Notes: generated by a model from the letters alone, not told the origin. 64,000 bases of DNA from Clusia tigrina (GCA_920105625.2 OV050031.1:126574275-126638274), one strand, 5' to 3'; shown: positions 24,622-35,862, counted from the stretch's first letter. Translations and numbers: made by a program.

Positions 24622-25679
24622 TTGACAATGATAATTTTACCATTAACGTGGCAACCTGGGACTGATTACTTCCTAATAAGCCAAATAGAGCACAAAAGCC
24701 AAAATAACGATACGCCAAGTACAGTCGGACATCACGCATATCTTCGACCCATTAGGTTTTTTGTCACCAGTTGTCTGATATTCATGAAATCGCTTTGGCG
24801 TCTAAAAGTAAGCTGGGACGAACCACTACCTATGGATTTCCATACCTTCTGGAGCAAGTTTCGAGAAAAATTCCAAGAACTTGAGAACTTGCAAATTCCA
24901 CGCTACATATTTCCAACCACAAAGGACAATGTGCATCAGAGAGAATTACACACTTTTGCCGATGCATCTGAGCAGGCATATGGAGCTGTTATTTATGCAG
25001 GGTCGATAAAAACAGATGGATCTGTGAGCGTTCAGCTGTTATGTTCTAGATCAAAACTACACCACAAAAACAACAAACGCTCCCTCGGCTGGAGCTATGT
25101 GCTGCACGGTTAGCAGCCCAGTTATTGGACAGGGTAAAGCATATTCCACAATGGACAGGCTAATTCTTTATGTGGTCTGACTCTGACGTGACGCTAGCCT
25201 GGATCTTTGCCAGTTCGTCTTCCTATCACACCTTTGTGGCAAATCGAGTGGCACCTAAACAAGGATTAACGGTGAAGCAACAATGGCGTCACGTACCTAC
25301 AGATAGAAACCCGGCAGACATGATCTCACGCGGCATCAATCCAGGTCAATTCAAGCAACAAGGTATGTTGTTTTATGGACCACTGTTTCTATTGGGACCA
25401 CCGTCATCGTGGCCAGCGGCATCAGCCAATCCAACCACAGAATTGGAGAAGAGACAGGTATGTCTTACTACATCAGAGATTCCGTCGTTTACTTCAATGA
25501 TTGACCATCGAAATTCATGGACATATCTTCAACGAGTCACCGCATATGCACTTCGATTCATTAAAAATTGTCGCAATTTGCCAATCCAAAAGTCCATCGA
25601 CCTCGACGCAGAAAAATTTAAAGGTGCTACTCAGACAACAATCAAGGACCTGCAGAGACAAGCATTCAATCCTGAATAA
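24622..25679 (+). pseudogene. RNase H region of BEL/Pao element
   Basis: LKVSWDEPLPMDFHTFW, then ELHTFADASEQAYGAVIY (24,622-25,113), then FMWSDSDVTLAWI, FVANRV and WRHVPTDRNPADMISRGI (25,170-25,679), then FYGPLFLLGPPSSWP. These are the RNase H and post-RNase H blocks of BEL/Pao pol. A frameshift near 25,080-25,110 separates the halves. Confidence 0.88.
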
Positions 25680-26500
25680 AAACTTCTCAAGTACAACAAA
25701 CCAGTTGGAAGAGGGATGGGTGATCTTACATTATTTCTGGATAAAGACGGATATTATGGGTAGTAGAAGAACTGCAGGCATCTTCATTGTGACAACGCGA
25801 CGCATTTCGTAGGAGCACGAAATCAATTGAGACAGATTGCGGACATCATCCACAACGTAGATACCAAATCACCGCTGATGAAATTCTGCGCACACAGGGG
25901 AATCGAGTGTCATTTCGCACATGCTAGATCGCCACATTTTGGCAGCTTATGGGAAGCAGCGGTTAAATCGGCAAAGAATATATTTTACAAAAGTTTGTCC
26001 AATACCCGATTAACATACGAAGAGTTAGAGACAGTTATGGTTGAAATAGAAGCCATTCTTGAATCGCGGCCGCTGACTCCTATGTCAGATGATCCACACG
26101 ATTACGCAGAATTAAGTCCGGGTCATTTCTTAATAGGTGCACCGTTGACAGGTGGTGTCGACCAGCCCACTGAGAATCTCAACATAAATTTGCTGAAGCA
26201 GTGGGATTTAGTCAAAAGGTTGGAACAGGAATTTTGGAGTCGGTGGAGTAAGGAGTATCTAAACCAACTCAAGCATCGCTACAAATGGAAGACCATGCGT
26301 TATAATTTACAGCCTGGTACAATGGTATTAATGAAGGAGGATAACTTGCCACATATTAAATGGCAGCTTGGTCGAGTAACTCAGTCATTTCCTGGTGCTG
26401 ACGGCTTAGTGAGAGTAGCGGAAATTCGAAATTCAACAGGCCTCACCAGAAGAGGCGTCCATTTACTCGCGCCATTACCCATGTCTATAGAAAGTAATCC
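25680..26500 (+). pseudogene. Integrase of BEL/Pao element, internally deleted
   Basis: The text jumps from the segment before the zinc domain (FLDKDG near 25,740) to HCDNATHFVGARNQLRQ near 25,790. The zinc-binding domain and the first catalytic Asp region are therefore missing, a loss of several hundred bases judged against the related integrase at 55,673-56,593. The second Asp (CDNATHF) and the Glu (GSLWEAAVKSAK) remain, followed by RPLTPMSDDP, SPGHFLIGAPL and the DUF5641-type C-terminal domain (WQLGRVTQSFPGADGLVRV). Confidence 0.85.
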
Positions 26501-26559
26501 AGTAGACCAACCTGATAAGCAGCCAGCTCCAGTAGAAGAAGCCACAATTGTCAACGACG

Positions 26560-28150
26560 GCATAAATCATACACCAGCTAAACGAAGACGATCTGTGTCA
26601 CGCTCGTCAGTATTGTTGGTATGCATATGCTTTGTAATTACTCTAGTAGCAGGTGATGACCCCATTACAAAGGTGCCTTTCGAAAGTCAAACAGGACTCT
26701 ATTTCGAAAAAATGGGTCTGACTTACTTAATAACAACAGATTGGAATGTAGTTGTGTATTACAATATGTCCCAATACTGGCTTGAGCGCAACAACATAAT
26801 ACAAGGAATAACAGCAATGCAGCGAACGTATTCACGTTACCAAAGCGGTACAATTAATTGTGAGAAAACAGTGGACCAGTTCCATACTAAATGGCAGCTA
26901 TAACTATGCTAAAAAAATGTCTGCAACGATAAACGGCATATCCCGCAACGAAGAACATCTTCTGCACCTAATTCGAAACCAAACGTCGGTAATTGACTCC
27001 ACTAGCAATATTTTAAAGAAATCTGACGGTCAAATTCAACAAATACACAAGCAAATAAAATATTTATATAATCAGCAGGACAACATCACAAGGTCAGAAT
27101 CCCAACATGCAATAGCCGAAATGTTTAATGCGATGTCCGGTCGAGTACTTATGCTATGCAGGACTACCAACGAAATCAAGAGCTCTTTTTAGACGTGCTG
27201 ACGGACACACATCAGGGACAGCTCAGTCCTCTTCTTCTGTATCCATCTCAGCTGCAACAACAACTGAGAGCAATCAAAGACTATCTCCCACCAACATTAC
27301 AAGTTCATAGCAAGAATACCATTGAAATTCTTAAACTTATCTCTGTGGAAGCACGCATCACGTCAACTGAGATGATTGTGGATCGTAAGTTACCATTGAC
27401 TAATCAAGAACCATTCGAATTATTCCATGTGACTCTACTACCTATTTTGGAAGGCACTGGATTTTCATCTTGGAAGGGAGAATCGAGTATATAGTCAATA
27501 ATCTACATCGAGACATATATTATTCATTATCAGCAGGTGAATTGTCAACATGCACTGCATTCAATTCTAATATGCATATATGCAAGCAACTACATCCAAC
27601 ACATCGCATTACATCAACCAATCGACTATGTGAGATGGAAATATTATGTCAAACACCAAACATAAAAAGCTGCAAAGTTCATCGCACACACGATTCAACT
27701 CAATGGATTCCATTACTCATGGATCTACAATCAGCGTCATCTGCGGTTCAGACATCCTTACATAATTATTGAAGGAACCTTAACTTTGAGACAAGGATGA
27801 ACCATAAGAGATGAGTATACCACCATAATGGCACATCGGAAATACGTTTCAAAGGTCACCAGCACGATCATATCGAAAGTGAATCTAACAGAGCTGATCA
27901 CAGATTATATGAAGGCTGCAACAAACTTATTAGAACAATAGTACAACTTGACGGATGATATTCAAGTACTACATGAACATGTGAAACAATTGCAAAACAA
28001 TGAGCTAATTGATCTGCCGCTTAAGAGCCGAGAAGTCCATCAGTTCAGGATCTGATATATCAGTTTGCTGATCACCGTGATCTGTCTTATCTGGATCTCT
28101 TACCAGCGATATTCGAAACAAAACAGGCTACGAGCTCCAGATTTTCGAGT
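26560..28150 (+). pseudogene. Envelope-like region of BEL/Pao element
   Basis: After the integrase C-terminal domain, the same frame enters a hydrophobic signal-like segment (SVLLVCICFVITLVAG, about 26,607-26,655) and then an extracellular-looking part. Frames 26,860-27,192, 27,156-27,494 and 27,470-27,772 hold a helical stretch, LDVLTDTHQGQLSPLL and a Cys-containing region. A membrane anchor (ISLLITVICLIWISY) with a basic tail is legible near 28,050-28,140. The layout matches the env-like third region of roo-type elements, related to errantiviral envelope proteins. Frameshifts and stops throughout; no function is expected. Confidence 0.8.
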
Positions 28151-28197
28151 ACGGGTTTCGGCAAACAGCATATAATTCTTAGTTGAGAATATGCTCA

Positions 28198-28210
28198 ACA
28201 GGCGGGAGGA
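28198..28210 (+). promoter_or_regulatory. Polypurine tract
   Basis: aacaggcgggagga ends exactly where the 3' LTR starts (TGTTTG at 28,211). It is the expected plus-strand primer of the element. Confidence 0.75.
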
Positions 28211-28464
28211 TGTTTGTACCTACTCCTACGCAAAAGTCGAATCAGCAATTCCCATTACCAATTCCAGCTCTTGAACGCTGAATAAAAAGTACACCCGACG
28301 AACGGATATACAGCGTGTGAAGCCTTATCAGCCCTTCCTTACACGTGCGGTCTAAAGCATTAATTTGCCCTAAGTATGCACAAACTCTGGTGCCTTGCAC
28401 ATAATTGCAGACACCACAAATATATTTAATTCTGTATAATAAGCAAAATTATAATATAAATTCA
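28211..28464 (+). repeat. 3' LTR of BEL/Pao element, truncated to 254 bp
   Basis: It matches the first 254 bp of the 5' LTR with a handful of substitutions and then stops; the last 234 bp of the LTR are absent. The sequence beyond does not resemble the 5' LTR or the left flank of the element. Confidence 0.85.
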
Positions 28465-28861
28465 CCAATAGTACAATATGTGCCTAATCCAACAACACAT
28501 TTCCTATGATTGCGAAATTTGGAAAAGGTAGAATCATTTAAGAAAAATAATAATCTGTTATGTAAAATAAATATTATTAAAAAAAATAAGATTTATGTTT
28601 CAATTCTTAAGAATAATCTGAGAACAAAATAAAGCTAAATGGGACTGGGCCCGTGACATTTTGAGAATTTTAAAGAAAACCCCTACGCGAACTTGCGGTA
28701 GTAGCAATATATGGAAACACCTAGTCAGAGACTGTTTATATGAAAATACTACAGAATTAGCTAAGTCTATAGACATTTTTAAACAGACACATTATTTATT
28801 GAAGCACAAGAACAATTTATTATAGGATCATTTAACATATATAAATAAGATTTCCTTGTAC
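28465..28861. other. No recognised gene; AT-rich
   Basis: Short A/T runs and no frame of note. It contains 'actgggcccgtgacattttg' near 28,642, which looks vaguely like a retroelement primer-site region but is not supported by an adjoining LTR. Confidence 0.35.
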
Positions 28862-29222
28862 AAGTTAGCAACACACGTGTTGCATGTAATTGGCGCCATG
28901 CGCGTGCGTAGCATTACAAAGAATAGCACATAATATGCTGCAACAGCATATTATGTGCTATTCCCGCTGTGCAGGGGCAGGATAGATGGTGCTGGCTCTC
29001 GGTACCCGAGAAAACACATGGCAAAGAAGCGCTTGCGCATCAATACAAAGCATTCTACAAATAAGCTGCAACAGTGTCCGGGGCGCAGACGGAGGTATTG
29101 GCAAGACATGTGTTGTATGTCGTTGGTGCCAAGAGCAGCAGTGAAACGCTGCAGCGAAACGTATGAGAACGAAATTACTAAATGGTGAAAACTTATAAAA
29201 AGAAGCAGAGTAGAGGAGTTTG
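28862..29222. repeat. Dispersed repeat X, copy 2
   Basis: It aligns with 25-343 through the CACGTG-containing start, the 'aaaacacatggcaaag' block near 29,010 and the closing 'aggagtttg' at 29,214-29,222. Unlike copy 1 it holds a perfect hairpin at 28,921-28,963. Its right end is the left boundary of the 22-kb segmental duplication. Confidence 0.6.
28921..28963. repeat. Perfect 20-bp-arm inverted repeat, 3-nt loop
   Basis: The left arm gaatagcacataatatgctg (28,921-28,940) and right arm cagcatattatgtgctattc (28,944-28,963) are exact reverse complements around caa. The corresponding place in repeat copy 1 (near 122-150) has no such hairpin. It may be a snap-back or templated insertion, or an assembly artefact. 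Confidence 0.95.
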
Positions 29223-29371
29223 GGCCAAAGACAATATACAGAAAGACCTTTCATTGCTCTCTTGAGTGAGATTCAACATATTGAAGTGAATGGCAACCCG
29301 AGAACACAGAGAAACGAAACTTAAACGTCTGACGGCAAAACAGCGAAATAAAGCAGACGGACGTTGTACAC

Positions 29372-29434
29372 GAATCCACTGAAAATCGTGGTGAATCCAC
29401 TCAGAATCGTGGTGAATCCGCTCAAAATCGTGGT
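29372..29434. repeat. 21-bp tandem repeat, three copies
   Basis: Units at 29,372-29,392, 29,393-29,413 and 29,414-29,434, each of the form gaatccactgaaaatcgtgg with one to three differences; a fourth degenerate unit may follow. It lies inside the 200-bp segment absent from the other duplication copy. One reading gives a 7-residue repeat, but there is no sign of a gene. Confidence 0.9.
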
Positions 29435-29992
29435 GTGTCCGCTCCGGACGCTGGCTGCGAAAAAGACTTTCCTTTGTCTCTGTTCTCTGATGGCAACCAC
29501 ATTGGAAAAATCTTCTACAATTTCCCGAAGCAGTCGTGAATATGTATCAATCGTCAGCCACACACATCACTATTGTTGTTGTTTGCACATTCGTATGAAT
29601 AATATTAGAGAGTATGTGTGTGCTTACTGCAGAAGCAATGATTTGAAATAAAATTTTTATTTTCTGATTTCTGTGGCTTGGGGCAAAATACACAAGAATG
29701 AATTTTCTATATAAAAAAGGTTTTTCATACGGAAAGTTGGCCTTAAAACAAGGCACTAGTGATTTTACCTATAAAAAAGATTTGCAATGTCATGAGAAAG
29801 CATAATGTTTGTATATTATAACACTTGACAACATAAAATAAATATGCATGATAGAAAATATTAGAATTTTGAATATTTTATACATTTATGAAATAGTAGT
29901 GTAATATTTGCTCCAGCCATGTAGAAATTTTTTATTATTCTTAAGTTGATCCAATTAATGCATCGTTTAAAGGAAATTATAAATTAAAAATA

Positions 29993-30160
29993 TTACAGTT
30001 GCATAACCATAATTTGTAAGTGGCGCGTTTTTTGATGTGGTCTCCCCAATAGGCCTAATCCACATGGGTGTCCAATTGTATACCGCCCGTCATCAATAAC
30101 TTTGGTTCCATGAATCAAGACAATAATTGAATAAACCAGCGTCCATACCCGTTTTGCCAT
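29993..30160 (-). pseudogene. Short signal-peptide-like frame, copy 1
   Basis: It begins MAKRVWTLVYSIIVLIHG, a basic residue pair followed by a hydrophobic stretch and Gly, as in a signal peptide. After VIDD the frame differs from that of the copy at 52,387-52,524 because 32 bp are missing here. The Met starting at 30,160 is chosen because it is shared by both copies. No family is recognised. It could be a first exon or chance. Confidence 0.3.
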
Positions 30161-30253
30161 AAAAAAACACCTCCAAGAACAATGCGATTGAATGGTTAAA
30201 AGATTTGAATTATTTGATACATATCGATAACAGAAATAATTACAAAGCCAAGT

Positions 30254-31541
30254 TGCACGCATTGCTAATTCTATTCTTACCATCCGTAAAGTATACATGA
30301 ACCTCAAAATATCGTATATAGGAGGACCCGAAAATCAGAGGGGAATAGTGGTACCCATATGGAATTGGCTACCTAAATTATAGCATAATAGCAAAAATAA
30401 TTCAAATTAGGTTCGCTAATTTTTCATTTGGAGTTATACTTTATAGCATAACCATATTATAGCATAACTATATTATAGCATAACTATATTATACTATCAA
30501 TTGTCCGAATATTACAGTTTATATTAAATTAAAATAAAAATAGAAGTGATGAAGGAGCGAACTAGCTGAAGCCTCCACTGCCGTGTAACAGTAGTGCAGT
30601 AATAAAAGTATTGACAAAATTCTAAATAGCATAGACATACTCGTATATCCAGCAAAACAGAATTTATAGTCACTCATTGAAATAGTTTGACCTGTAAAGT
30701 AACAATAAACTTGAGCAATAATTGCAATGAGTTTGGAAAGTTAATGTACTAAATACCTTGTAGGAAGTATTATTTATGATAAGAAATAAGGAGGCCAAAA
30801 ACTACATACCAGTAAGATTCTATTATACAATTACTAACTCCTCATTCTATTTGCACAAAGTACAAAGGTTTTAGCCTGACACATCTCTATATTATAAAAA
30901 AAATTATGTTCCTACGCTGTACAAGCAATAGCCAACAGCTCCAATAATATTAAAATGTGCACAAGGAATTTAATTCTAACTGAACATAATATAGTCAACC
31001 CAATTTCAAGCAGGCAGATGGCTTCAAAAATATGATAATATGACTAAACCCCAAATTAGGCAAATTTTGGTTGCCCCAAGCGATTGTTGTCAGAAGTTCT
31101 ATTAAATCGGGAGTGCGTTCTATGTAACACCACTATCAGAAATTTCGGGACCTCCAGTCTATGTATGCAATATATTTGCCTTACATACAAGAGACAACAA
31201 TTTTTTTTTTTTAAATGTCCTGTGTGACAGATGGAAATACATATGTCTCCAAAAACTTTAAAATGTATTTGGCAGATCTGAAAAAATCTATTAGATGCAT
31301 TTTTAAGGAGAAGATATGGTGTGTAGATTTTTTCCTTAATGAACCATTCGCTATCCAAGTGCAAAGAGCCCAGTTACAGTTTGCGCAGTTAAACCTTTAA
31401 GTCTAGCTTGCAAACTGTAAGCCGCAAAGTAATGCGAAGCAGCAGATGCTGCATTTGGTTTATCCCCACTGCCATTTTCCGTACTATTGTCATTAACTGT
31501 CATTTCGTCGTAATTATCAGAGTTGTCCAAATTGTTCGGAA
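30254..31541. other. Segment present only in duplication copy 1
   Basis: The flanks aagccaagt (left) and atgcataact (right) are joined directly, with a few extra bases, at 52,616 in copy 2. The segment has no coding frame that I recognise, no clear terminal repeats and no target duplication, so a deletion in copy 2 is more likely than an insertion in copy 1. Confidence 0.7.
30441..30488. repeat. 16-bp tandem repeat, three copies
   Basis: ttatagcataaccata followed by two exact copies of ttatagcataactata and a partial unit. It lies in the 1.29-kb segment present only in copy 1 of the duplication. Confidence 0.9.
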
Positions 31542-32689
31542 ATATGCATAACTTATCAATAATTTGGTCATACGATCCAGGGAGACGTTCCAGTCCAGAC
31601 TGGTATCATGATCATCGTTGCAGTTAGTATTCAATAAGAATACTGTGTGACGATTTTCATAGATAATAATCTAGCCGTCAGATATTTTATTTCTCGTACT
31701 GAGGGATTAACATTGTTTCCAAGTTTACATCTCAATACGAAAAATTAATTCTCCAGACAGTCCTGATTCATCTTACCAAACATAGCATACTTACATAACT
31801 GACTCGTCGCTAAACAAATCATTTCAGTGTGCTCGCATACTACATAGGGTGTAGTGTAACCCGTCAATGTAATAGATTGTAAAATGGGACAGCATTTTCG
31901 AACTCTAGGATAAACTCAATAAAATTAATAAATTTATCCAGTTTCCCATTAGTTCTGGGTTTACTCGACGTAAATGTAGTTCCATTTATTAAAAATTACT
32001 ATTGTTGAAGTTAGCTCCTTTGTACATAAACCAAGAACTTGTTGTAATGTTATAGGTCATTTTAATCCGAATAACTTTAATAGAGTACACTAAGGCAGTT
32101 AAGGTGATTCTGATTTTATTGGAATTGTACAATTATTTATATAAATTTTATGCAGATTGGTTAAATATAAATAACAAAAAAGTGACGGACAAAACTGCAC
32201 CGTTGTCAATAATCAAACACGAGCCAACATCATTATATCATTCCCATACATAATTTAGCGCACATTGCAACCAAGTGAAATATGATCGCCCAAGTCAATG
32301 CACTGGGCAGCTACTTTGAAGGGAAATGAGTTCAACAAGCAAATGTTGGCGTTGATAATATGAAATTATGGTTTTGCGTGTGCTGGTTTTTGTCAATGGT
32401 GCATTTTCGCTGTACTGATAAAAAATAAACATAAAATGCAATTGTTGATCTGTTTAATGTGACTGAACATTCTGCCGGGCGTTGATTAGTTGGTCAATTT
32501 TGGATTATATGTGAACAGTGAAAGATAGTTCATTTGTTTGCTGTCGCTGACGTGGTTGAGGTGTGGGGATAGTCAGAAAACTGCGTTTACATTTTAATTT
32601 CAGTATTATGATGAGAAGAAACGTGGAAATAATGAGTGCGGAGTAGCTTACCGCATGTTGATGCTGGCTGTTGGACTGTATTAAATTTG
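31542..32689. other. Noncoding, shared by both duplication copies
   Basis: AT-rich sequence that follows the 3' end of the minus-strand BEL/Pao env-like region. It may contain that element's 3' LTR, but only one LTR would remain in the window (the 5' end is lost), so I cannot delimit it. Its counterpart is 52,617-53,750. Confidence 0.45.
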
Positions 32690-34260
32690 GTAGATGGTGA
32701 AGTCTTCACTTGCCAGTTGGTTTTGGAGTATGGTGAGTTGTTCCAATTTGGTGTAAAATTTGGTGTATTTTGTATTGAAATTCCGTTTTATTTCCTCAGA
32801 TGTATTGATGTTTTGGATGACCGTGAATCTGGCGTATGATATATGTATGGTGCTAGGTATGGAAGCCTTGAATGGTGGCTAAGTTTCCCTTAATTACACA
32901 GTTAGGCTTCATTGTTAATATGCCGGATCCTGATAGTATTAATTGCGTCAGATTTGTGCCACAGACTGCTGATATTTCATAGTTTGAAGTAGTTGAAAAT
33001 ATCCATTGATTTCTGTGATGCATTTGTATCCATGCCAGGGTTCCTTGAAGTTGTGTCAGTCTACATTGAGTAGTATTCTTGTCGTTGAACATATGAATTT
33101 CGCAGGAATGCATGGATGATTCCTTTCCAAATATGAGTACCTTGTTATCGCAGATGTAGGTGTCTTCCTTAGATTTAAAACATGCTCTCAGATCGGTTGC
33201 ACTCAGTGGAATGGACTCATCTCGATGCGCATTTACTGCTAAGAATTCTGCATCGGGTGCAATAGTGATCATAGTTTTTTTTTTGACCATAGGAATTGGG
33301 ATGAGATTAAAAAGATCAAAGGATTGTTGGTCGATTAAGTGCAGCTTCATTTCGATGATGACCTCATTCTTGGTTATTCCTCCCTCCGCCTTCATGATTT
33401 TGTAGACCTTCACCATATTATATTGTTCTATGGGCAGAAGTCGTGATGGAGGAAGATGGTCCTTAATAATGTTGATTTCATACTTCAGTTGTTGAGACGT
33501 GATTAGCAACGGACTGATTTTTCCATGGTGAGTGTCAGTGAGTACACTTATTACTTCTGCCTGTACCCGCTGTAAATTGATTGCCATCAGTGTTAATTGG
33601 TTTGACAGTAGTGCAAAGAGTTGGGAGAAATTGATTTATCCTCCTTCAATTTCCATTTGTTTCATCATTAAGTTCATCTTCTGCTGCAGATCTATGATAT
33701 TTGAATTTGTTGTAAGCGCATTGTGTTTGATGACATTTATGGTGGAATCAATGATAGAGGTTTGGTTTCTAAGAAGCCAGTGTGAGGTTCGTCTGCCTTA
33801 ACGTTGTTGATTATTTCCGATATCTGTTTGGCATAGTCAGAGTCCAGAACACCGAACAAGGTACGAGCGACATTTCCAACGGTATTGAGGGCTGGTCTCT
33901 TTTGACGACTAGTCGAGAGCAGAGCCCTGTCCTGAGAAAGCTCCTTTGTTGTGTCGTAAAAAATCTTAATCAGGACGTTGCAGGCAGTATCTTGTTGTAG
34001 CTTTGAGCACAGACATTGAAGGGTAGCTACCCCAGACGAGAATATTTTCATTTCTTCCCAGAATGGATTCAAATCGTAGTAGACCACCAATTTCCATTCT
34101 GCTGTAACAATCCTTGTTATACCAATTCCTTCAAAGTATATTCCAGGATTTGGACCAAAATTTTTAACCTGAATAGTATTGCTCAGTACTGTAGGAAGGA
34201 ACAGTAGGGATAGAAGGACTGTTACGAGAATGGTATTGTTAGTTGGTTTCCGTCGCTTTC
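32690..34260 (-). pseudogene. Envelope-like region of nested BEL/Pao element, copy 1
   Basis: On the minus strand: a signal-like hydrophobic segment near 34,190-34,245, then WKLVVYYDLNPFWEEMKIFS (33,737-34,090), then a break, then SVLTDTHHGKISPLLITSQQ, Cys-containing blocks and LTMKPNCVIKGNLATIQGF (32,853-33,587), then a coiled segment (LEQLTILQNQLASEDFTIY) to about 32,680. It is homologous in layout to 26,560-28,150 and is the env-like third region of a roo-type element. A TAA near 34,276 separates it from pol here, whereas copy 2 is open at that point. Confidence 0.8.
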
Positions 34261-34269
34261 TGGGTATGT

Positions 34270-35623
34270 CATTTTAACTATCCATGTTTGAAAATAACTG
34301 TTGTTGCTGCGCATCTTGTGATGAACCTCGATTTATGTTTGGGCATTCAGAAACTTTCTCACTAAACAGTGGTGCAAGTCTGTGAATCGGACGTTTCCAA
34401 ACACCTGTTGATGTTTTTACGTCTACCACTCGCACCATTCCGTCGTTTCCCCTGTAGACTCGTTGTATTCTTCCACGTGGCCATTGTAAGGTGGGCACGT
34501 TTTCTTCCTTGATAATAACCATTTGTCCTTTGCGGATATTTTGTTATTGGTTCTTCCACTTTTGTTTCTGCTGTAGTTGATTGAGGTATTCACCGGACCA
34601 ACTATCTCAGAATTCATGATTGAGTTGCGTCACCAATTTCCATCTTGTTGGCATGGAAATCTTGAAACTTGGCGTACTTCTGTCAATTTGTGCAGTCAAA
34701 GGTTCTCCAATAAAAAAATGTCCCGGTGTTAATGCTGTTAAATCGTTTGGATCTGTTGATATTGGAGTTAACGGTCGAGAGTTAAGGATTGCTTCTATTT
34801 CGATGACTACGGTTTCAAGCTCCTCATACGTGAGCGAGGCTGTTGAAACGAAGTAATAGATGTTTCACTGATTTGACCGCAGCCTCCCGTAAGCCCCCAA
34901 AGTGTGGCCCTCTAGGGGGTATGAATTTGAAATTTATTCCACGACCACTGCAAGTTTCAATGATTTTCTCCCGAGAGTCGTTGGCAAAAATGGAGTCGGT
35001 TAGCTCTTCTAGTTTATTTTTAGCTCCGAGAAATTTGTCGCATTGTCCGAGTATATGATATCACATCGACCGCGACGAGACGCAAAACGTTTTAGTGATC
35101 CAATGAAGGCTTCGGTAGTTAAGTCGGATGGTCCACAATAATCGACACCGGCGTTGACGAATGGTCGTGCTTGAGTGCCTCTGGGTGAAGGCAGGTTTCC
35201 CATCACTTGCTTGTATAGCTTCGGGCTGGCTCTGGTGCAGCGAATGCATTTTTGTACAATATTTCGTGCCAATGTCTTTCCTTTTATGACCCAAAATCGC
35301 TGCCTAGATGCTGCTAGCAGGGTCTGTGGACCACAATGCAAATTATTAACATGTATCATGGCAAGTAAAATTTTTGAAATTGGGTCTTTGTATGGAAGCA
35401 GCATTGGGATGCAGCTAATCGCCTACCAACTCGTAGAACGCTATTGTCGTCTATGAAAGGGGATAAGCTGCTGAGTGGGCTGGCTCTGTCGATTCTATTG
35501 TGTTTTCTTAATTGTTTGATTTCATGCTCGAACTCAGAGGCTTGTATTGTTCTTACTATGATCGTTAATGATGCGTCCAACTCCTCAGAAGTTAATGATT
35601 TCTGTGCTGAACGTTTGTTTCGT
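34270..35623 (-). pseudogene. Integrase of nested BEL/Pao element, copy 1
   Basis: Minus-strand frames at 35,356-35,623 (SLTSEELDASLTIIVRTIQ, then LSPFIDDNSVLRVGRRLAA), 35,009-35,404 (zinc-domain HVNNLHCGPQTLLAASRQRF, CIRCTRA, VDYCGP, YSDNATNF), about 34,780-35,000 (GPHFGGL-type Glu block, RPLTPIS) and 34,274-34,522 (DUF5641-type WPRGRIQRVYRGNDGMVRV). A deletion of 99 bp (33 codons, near 35,126-35,131), judged against 56,199-56,301, removes the strands between the first and second catalytic Asp. Frameshifts follow. The whole lies left of the copia insertion. Confidence 0.85.
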
Positions 35624-35628
35624 GACAG

Positions 35629-35774
35629 TGTTGGCAAAGAACGCAGAGTCTTGGAATTCACGTGTGCTTTATTCAACGACTTAGAATCGAGAGAGATAAT
35701 ATATATGGATAATGAAAGTAGGAAGTTTAAAAAAAAGTAAGTTAGGTAGGGTTGCCAGAGTTATATTTCTAACA
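35629..35774 (-). repeat. 3' LTR of copia-type element, copy 1
   Basis: 146 bp, preceded on the minus strand by a purine-rich tract (agtgaggg). The partner LTR at 39,796-39,936 is 141 bp; the main differences are a 6-bp indel (gtgtgc) and changes in the A-rich middle. Confidence 0.93.
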
Positions 35775-35862
35775 CCCTCACTTATTGAAATAATTAATTA
35801 TACAAAATAACAATTCATTTTTCAAGGAACCAATTTTTACGAAAAGTGTAAATTACATATGT

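Larger units (their letters stand above)
20818..28464 (+). mobile_element. Roo-like BEL/Pao retrotransposon with env-like region
   Basis: A provirus of about 7.6 kb: 5' LTR, primer site, gag with zinc knuckles, protease, RT, RNase H, integrase, an envelope-like region, purine tract and a partial 3' LTR. The domain order and the signatures (DUF1759-type gag, YVDD, WSDSDVTLAWI, SPHFGSLWEAAVKSAK) are those of BEL/Pao. Pol and env-like parts share one frame across 25,827-26,903, as in the single-ORF layout of roo. Many stops, frameshifts and an integrase deletion make it dead. No matching 5-bp duplication is seen at its ends, consistent with loss of the right terminus. Confidence 0.92.

Noticed and set aside
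28630..28665. A possible LTR-retrotransposon primer site
   Set aside because: No LTR end, internal coding region or second LTR accompanies it.
29372..29434. Short regularly spaced repeats resembling a CRISPR
   Set aside because: The units are directly adjacent without spacers and the genome is eukaryotic.
29364..29651. Frame with a 7-residue repeat that might be a repeat protein
   Set aside because: It only reflects the 21-bp tandem DNA repeat, has no start context or conservation, and most of it is missing in copy 2.
32636..35740. Plus-strand frames over the BEL/Pao env and integrase regions
   Set aside because: They are shadows of minus-strand coding sequence with clear retroelement motifs, and they recur as the same shadows in copy 2.
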